DNA of 11,729 nt from Byssochlamys sp. IMV 00236. Its lineage: Eukaryota; Ascomycota; Eurotiomycetes; Eurotiales; Thermoascaceae. A program made the translations under genes and the position numbers. Shown piece by piece: positions 7,946-11,729 of the stretch (its first letter is position 1; each line of letters starts with the position of its first letter). The stretch covers positions 1-11,729 of the forward strand of contig MSJH02000177.1 in NCBI GenBank assembly GCA_001931875.2. The letters are read 5' to 3'. The notes under the pieces were generated by a model. The model searched no databases. It saw only the letters and a list, made by a program, of their open reading frames with translations, and was not told the origin of the DNA.

Positions 7946-8380
7946 ATTTACTCACTTTTCTTGCTTTTCTTTTTCTCTTATAAATCCTCTTCTTTATAAT
8001 GTATTTAATATCAATTTAATAACTGAAATACTAATCATTTCTTTTACTTCTTTTATTGTCATTTGTTGTCTGAAGCTATCATTTTTCTATTAGTGTGCAA
8101 ATGATTTCTGAATAGTGTACAGTCATTGCAGAAAGTAAAGTCGCTGATTTTGAGTTTAATGTCGTGCAAAAAAAAAAATTGGATGCAACAACAAAGTCGG
8201 TTGATCCAGCAATGAAGTCGTGATGAAGTCGTGATGAACTTTGTCTATTTTTACTTGTCGCTTAGTCATTACCTGATAAAATTCTTTGGCATTTTATTTG
8301 GGTATAAATTAGTGACAACTCTTTATTCTTTTAATTCTTTTTCTTTTTCTTTTTTGCAATTTATTTTACAGACATCTGAA
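7946..8380. other. AT-rich flank upstream of the transposase, with short repeats
   Basis: No gene is seen. It holds an 11-bp tandem duplication GAAGTCGTGAT (8214-8235), an A-run near 8167-8178, and, just before the transposase ATG, a pyrimidine tract ending in TTTTACAG (8363-8370) that looks like a splice acceptor. The left end of the transposon should lie here, but I could not find a terminal inverted repeat matching the right flank. Confidence 0.4.
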
Positions 8381-9670
8381 ATGAGTATGCAATTTTTGTA
8401 CGAAGATGGGCAAGGACATGTTGTAGATGAGCATGGAGTTGAGCCCATGGATCTTGTTGTTGACGAGGAGTTGTTCGCTATCGAGGTCCTTAGTTCTCGT
8501 ACACAATTCCTTAAGAATAAACCTCCAGAAACACTTTCCAATCCTGAACTGCATCCAACTGCAGTTGAGGAGAACAGTGAAGATGTTGATATGGAGTTAT
8601 GCAGTAAGCGACGCTATACAGTTTACTCTGAAGACGAGAAAACTCGTTTTTTTCATTTATTTTTCAGTAAATGCTTGAGTGCTTCAGCCGCTGCGAGACA
8701 GTTAGGTATTCATGTTCGTGCAGCCCAGAGATGGGTTAAACGTTATTACGAAGATCCTGAAAGCATTTTCGAAAAAAAGAAAAAATCAGGTCGACATCGT
8801 ATTCTTAGGGAAGAGCATAAGCAATGTCTTTTAGAATATATTGATGAGAATCCTTCTGCCGTTTTAATTGAAATAATGGAATATTTACTGCAGAACTTTG
8901 CAGATCTCACCGTTTCACGTAGTACTGTTTATAACTTCATGACAACTCAATGTAATCTATCCATTAAGCAAGCACAATTCCAGCCTGTCGAAAGAAACAG
9001 CGAAGAAAAGATTCAGCAAAGGTATGATTGGGTGCAAAAGTGGCAGCAAACTGACTTGGACTTCACAACAAACTGCGTCTTTCTTGATGAATCAGCCTTT
9101 CATATCAATTTGAAACGAGGCATGGCTTGGTCAAGGAAGGGAACTCCTGCAATAGTAACAGTGCCAACAACTAAAGCGAATTCAACATCGATTTTAGGTG
9201 CAATATCTGCCACCGGCTTAATTAATGTTAGTCTGAGAGTTCCAAAACGTACCAAAAAGAGAAAGCTTGGACATGACACTAACCGTTATAGTATAGGAAC
9301 GGTGACAGGGCATTATCTAAGCTTTTTAAAAGCGACTCTTGACGAAATGGACAAGTATTCAGAAATGAAGGGTCATTATCTCGTCATGGATAATGCCCCT
9401 ATTCATAGCTCAACAGATATTGGAAAGTACATTCACTCTCGAGGATATCGATATGTCTATCTTCCTCCATATTCTCCTGAACTGAATCCAATTGAGCAAT
9501 TCTGGTCAGTTGTTAAGAGTAAAGTTAAACGGAACAAGTTCCTTGAAAAAGAATCGTTAATGACTAGGATTAGTGAAGCGTGTGACAGTCTACATTTTAG
9601 CGATTTCAAAGGCTTTGTTTCTCATTCGGCAAAATGCTTTAGAAGGTGTCTTAACAAGGAACGGCTGTGA
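8381..9670 (+). CDS. Tc1/mariner-superfamily DDE transposase (DD34E), uninterrupted
   Basis: The 429-residue protein has an acidic N-terminal leader, then a helix-turn-helix region (about 80-200; SASAAARQLGIHVRAAQRWV and later TVSRSTVYNFM). A DDE_3-type catalytic domain follows. Catalytic residues are visible as Asp236 in VFLDESAFH, Asp337 in YLVMDNAPIH and Glu372 in SPELNPIEQFW. Thirty-four residues separate the second and third, giving DD34E as in IS630/Tc1 elements. The frame is open further upstream to 8231, but those codons are hydrophobic AT-rich sequence, and a splice-acceptor-like TTTTACAG ends 10 bases before the chosen ATG, so the leader may contain an intron. No stop or frameshift interrupts the domain, suggesting recent activity. 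Terminal inverted repeats and TA duplications were not found by eye, so the element boundaries are unknown. Confidence 0.9.
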   Translation: MSMQFLYEDGQGHVVDEHGVEPMDLVVDEELFAIEVLSSRTQFLKNKPPETLSNPELHPTAVEENSEDVDMELCSKRRYTVYSEDEKTRFFHLFFSKCLSASAAARQLGIHVRAAQRWVKRYYEDPESIFEKKKKSGRHRILREEHKQCLLEYIDENPSAVLIEIMEYLLQNFADLTVSRSTVYNFMTTQCNLSIKQAQFQPVERNSEEKIQQRYDWVQKWQQTDLDFTTNCVFLDESAFHINLKRGMAWSRKGTPAIVTVPTTKANSTSILGAISATGLINVSLRVPKRTKKRKLGHDTNRYSIGTVTGHYLSFLKATLDEMDKYSEMKGHYLVMDNAPIHSSTDIGKYIHSRGYRYVYLPPYSPELNPIEQFWSVVKSKVKRNKFLEKESLMTRISEACDSLHFSDFKGFVSHSAKCFRRCLNKERL

Positions 9671-9685
9671 AAGTTTCACCGTTCC
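9658..9685. repeat. Imperfect palindrome spanning the transposase stop codon
   Basis: GGAACGG, three unpaired bases, and TGAAA on the left pair with TTTCACCGTTCC on the right around a one- or two-base centre. The structure covers the last codons and the TGA at 9668-9670. It could be an internal protein-binding site, part of an element end, or a hairpin affecting transcript ends. Confidence 0.6.
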
Positions 9686-9692
9686 ATCGAGT

Positions 9693-9811
9693 AAAAAAAA
9701 AAAAAAAAAAACCAAGTTTGATCCTCCCATCAACAGTCGCAAACTCCCGTCAACAGGCGCAAACTCTCGTTTTTTTTTTTTTATAAGCATTTTCCATCGT
9801 AAAGAGTGAGC
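9693..9811. repeat. A19 run, two 20-bp direct repeats, T13 run
   Basis: Nineteen A (9693-9711) and thirteen T (9770-9782) flank a short segment with two tandem 20-bp units, TCAACAGTCGCAAACTCCCG (9730-9749) and TCAACAGGCGCAAACTCTCG (9750-9769), which differ at only two positions. The A and T runs could pair into a stem with the repeats in the loop. The segment separates the transposase from the next element. Confidence 0.75.
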
Positions 9812-9896
9812 AGCGGTCAGCCTGTAACATAAGTGGCCAGCCTGTAACATAAGCGACCAATCTGTAACATAAGCGACCAGCTTGTAACAAAAGCGG
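9812..9896 (+). repeat. Left array: four 20-bp tandem repeats
   Basis: Units at 9812-9831 (AGCGGTCAGCCTGTAACATA), 9832-9851, 9852-9871 and 9872-9891 keep the core CTGTAACATAAGCGG with few substitutions, followed by a partial AGCGG (9892-9896). The 20-bp period is exact. Confidence 0.92.
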
Positions 9897-10023
9897 TGAG
9901 GTAAAATGCGGGTGCTGCGGGTTAAGGGAGAATAAACCGGCCAATAGGAATGCTTGTCTGATTTCACGGTAACATTCAACGACTTCTGTTTTCAATCAAC
10001 ACACTTTTTTTTTTCTTACCAAC
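9897..10023. promoter_or_regulatory. Leader of the element gene
   Basis: This stretch separates the left repeat array from the ATG at 10024. It includes a GC-richer GCGGGTGCTGCGGG segment and ends in a T-rich tract (CTTTTTTTTTTCTTACCAAC) immediately before the ATG, similar to leaders of the host genes. No TATA box is obvious. Confidence 0.3.
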
Positions 10024-11472
10024 ATGAAGCCGTTCATCACCAAAGGACAAGCATCGTGCATGGTATTAGGAGAAGCAGTTACCGAATCAAACAGGCTGAA
10101 ATGCAAAGCCATTATTGAAGAGACTCCTTTCCAAGTGGTGTACACAATTACTGAGGGCAAAATGAGACCTGTTGCCGTTGGGAAACAGGTTGTTGAACGC
10201 GATCCATTTACGTACCAAAAATATCCTGAAACGCCTCCATCCTCTCCAACGTTGTCTTATATTGATATCGATGAAGCAGAGTTAACAGGTAGATTGCCCG
10301 AAATAAAAAGAATTTAAATTGATGTATTAGTTTCTCAACTTTTTTTTTTTTTTCGCTTTGTTTTCTTAGAAACGTCTGATTCGGATAATTCGATTGATTC
10401 CAGTAAGTTTTTTTTATTTTGGTCAGGGTGCGATAGACTAAAATTGAAATGTTTTATTCCATATATTAGGCATCAAGCTCACTAAGGATAGTGTTCTTGA
10501 CTTCTTTGCTTGTATTGCCTCGAAGACAAAGCCGGTTGCCAATGAGGAGCAGTTTATTTACAGACATTGGCCAATGGAAGAACTAGTTGACTTGCTCAAT
10601 GGATATCTGACAAACGTCGAAAGCAACAATTTAAAAACAAAAGTTGCCGACTGGTTAGCAAAAGATGGCCGTTTTGGTCGTTCAAAGATGTGTAGGGTTG
10701 GTGCCGCGACTGTCCGGATAAGAAGTTTATGGGTGCTCAAAGAGGAACATCGACGTAAGTGGCCTGACTGTAATATTTATCTTTACGACAATAATCCCTA
10801 TTTTTTTTAGGTGATGCTTTGAACAAAGTCTTTAATACACTCTCCTACAGGAAAAAGGTGCGCGAGACAAGTGGTAACTGGCTTACAGTTGGGTACTGTC
10901 GCAAATCAAGATGCAACGTCTCACAAGAACAACGAGCAAAACTGATCCAACGCATGGTGGAAATCCTGAAAGTGAAATGTCTTTGTGAAAAGGTGTATGT
11001 ATCCCCCATTTGCTCTGCCAGCTCACTCTTGCTTGAGCGTGATTTCAGCAACAACACTGCAACTGTGATGGACAAAATTAAGTACAAAGATGGTCATTTT
11101 CAAGGTAAATCATCAAAAGACAGGGTGCTGCCTTCATATCTCATAAAAAATTCTTAGACTTTGTCATGCTTGCCAAGTCATCAAGTGCGAATATCAGATT
11201 AGTCATCCTTGATTATGCTGGACTCACAACTAACCCCGAGGATCTTCTAAAGCTCATCAGGTATACATCAATTATCTTGCATTTGATATTCAGAGGAGTA
11301 TTGACTTTTTTTTCATGGTGTGTGTGTGCATAGAAAGCTCAAATCAGTCAAAGAAATTGTCATTTATAAAGGCTACAAATTTGAAATCCTATCGAGACAG
11401 CAGTTATTACAGGGTGAAGTTGCAAAGAAGTTTGATTGTCGAACACCACCTGTCAAAAGGTCCACTTTATAA
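10024..11472 (+). CDS. Element-encoded protein with serine-recombinase-like motifs, six exons
   Basis: Exons 10024-10288, 10370-10402, 10470-10754, 10811-11104, 11158-11260 and 11334-11472 join in phase to 372 residues; introns are 81, 67, 56, 53 and 73 nt, all GT-AG. Residues 1-100 are hydrophilic and include PPSSPT and an acidic Ser-rich patch (ETSDSDNSIDS). Residues 100-215 are helix-rich and basic, possibly DNA binding. Residues 219-230 read LTVGYCRKSRCN, resembling the Tyr-x-Arg-x-Ser start of serine recombinases, with the candidate nucleophile Ser227. Residues 307-328 contain LVILDYAGLTTNPEDLLKLI, placed like the LDRLGR strand-helix of that fold, but the two arginines are replaced (Tyr312 and a Leu/Thr). 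The arrangement of an N-terminal helical part then catalytic part recalls IS607-type recombinases. I cannot confirm the family. An alternative last intron (11460-11541) would change the C-terminus to end at 11569. The phase-consistent structure argues for an intact gene. Confidence 0.65.
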
Positions 11473-11652
11473 TTCCATATTTTCCCCTCCCGTATTCCCT
11501 ACCATATACTCACCTATGTTTTCTCCCATATTTCCTCTCAGCTTCTATATTCATGTGCATCAGAAATAAATGATGAGTCATGTTGAGATTGGCCACCCTC
11601 TAATACCTAATTCCCCAAATCACGGCTATTTTTGTGCCAAGACTTTCTTGAA
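11473..11652. other. 3' region of the element gene
   Basis: A pyrimidine-rich stretch (11478-11541) ends in TCCTCTCAG, like a splice acceptor, and is followed by a possible polyadenylation signal (AAATAAA at 11564-11570) and a TGAGTCA motif (11574-11580). No further gene is seen. Confidence 0.35.
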
Positions 11653-11729
11653 AGAGTGATAGGTCAACCGCTTATGTTTTCAGGCTGACTCTGTTACAGG
11701 TTGGCCGCTTATGTTACAGGTTAACCGCT
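11653..11729 (-). repeat. Right array: inverted copies of the 20-bp unit
   Basis: On the minus strand the unit reads AGCGGTTAACCTGTAACATA (11729-11710) and AGCGGCCAACCTGTAACAGA (11709-11690). A 17-base shortened copy (11689-11673) and a degenerate copy (11672-11653) follow. Conservation falls toward the interior, and the array runs off the window edge. Confidence 0.88.

Larger units (their letters stand above)
9812..11729. mobile_element. Putative transposable element with inverted arrays of a 20-bp unit, right end cut by the window
   Basis: The left end has four tandem copies of a 20-bp unit. The right end has the same unit in inverted orientation, the outermost copies being best conserved. 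One spliced gene on the + strand (10024-11472) fills the interior. Inverted terminal arrays around a single gene are the layout of a DNA transposon with repeated transposase-binding sites. The window ends inside the right array, so neither the exact termini nor a target duplication can be read. The span is at least 1.9 kb. Confidence 0.6.

Noticed and set aside
8231..8380. Extra 50 N-terminal codons of the transposase frame
   Set aside because: Hydrophobic AT-rich translation ending in a splice-acceptor-like TTTTACAG; the ATG at 8381 starts a normal transposase leader.
9590..9995. Two overlapping minus-strand frames across the repeat array
   Set aside because: They translate the 20-bp repeats (repeated YVT and LQAG-like blocks) and poly-A as Phe/Lys runs; not a gene.
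9801..11659. 9-bp direct repeat AAAGAGTGA at 9801-9809 and 11651-11659 as a target-site duplication
   Set aside because: The right copy lies inside the right repeat array's inner edge rather than outside the element, so it is probably coincidence.

Overview
The window looks like nuclear DNA of a filamentous fungus, most likely an early-diverging AT-rich one of the Mucorales type (Rhizopus/Mucor-like). This placement is an inference. It rests on very short GT-AG introns (about 49-81 nt), AT-rich spacers with long A and T runs, compact gene spacing, and metazoan/fungal-type housekeeping proteins next to DDE transposons. All five confident or fairly confident genes lie on the + strand.

Left part (1-5886). 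Positions 1-1694 carry no intact gene. A decayed, frameshifted piece of a FAR1-type zinc-binding domain (about 483-807), the kind found in Mutator-like transposases, is visible, followed by the upstream region of the next gene. A four-exon gene (1695-3100) encodes mitochondrial lipoyl synthase. A two-exon gene (3486-4540) encodes a LACTB2-like metallo-beta-lactamase-fold hydrolase. A five-exon gene (4773-5886) encodes PIG-P, a subunit of the enzyme that starts GPI-anchor synthesis in the ER, here with a Ser/Thr-rich N-terminal extension of about 145 residues.

Middle part (5887-8380). An intronless glutamine synthetase gene (6396-7457) has a clear TATA box and a cluster of GATA motifs upstream, fitting nitrogen control. 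Beyond it, about 7620-7945 has a second TATATAAAAG box, a perfect GAAA-tetraloop hairpin and an unusual cluster of AGCT motifs, but no reading frame. It may be an unassigned non-coding RNA gene.

Right part (8381-11729) is mobile DNA. An uninterrupted Tc1/mariner-type DD34E transposase (8381-9670) is followed by a palindrome, long A and T runs and a pair of 20-bp direct repeats. From 9812 to the window edge lies what looks like a separate element. Four tandem copies of a 20-bp unit at its left end are matched by the same unit in inverted orientation at its right end (11653-11729, running off the window). Between them is a six-exon gene (10024-11472) whose phases all fit, encoding a 372-residue protein I cannot assign with certainty. 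It has a GYCRKS motif and an LVILDYAGLT segment that resemble the serine-recombinase catalytic fold, but the usual arginines of the second motif are absent. This element is the best candidate for something undescribed.
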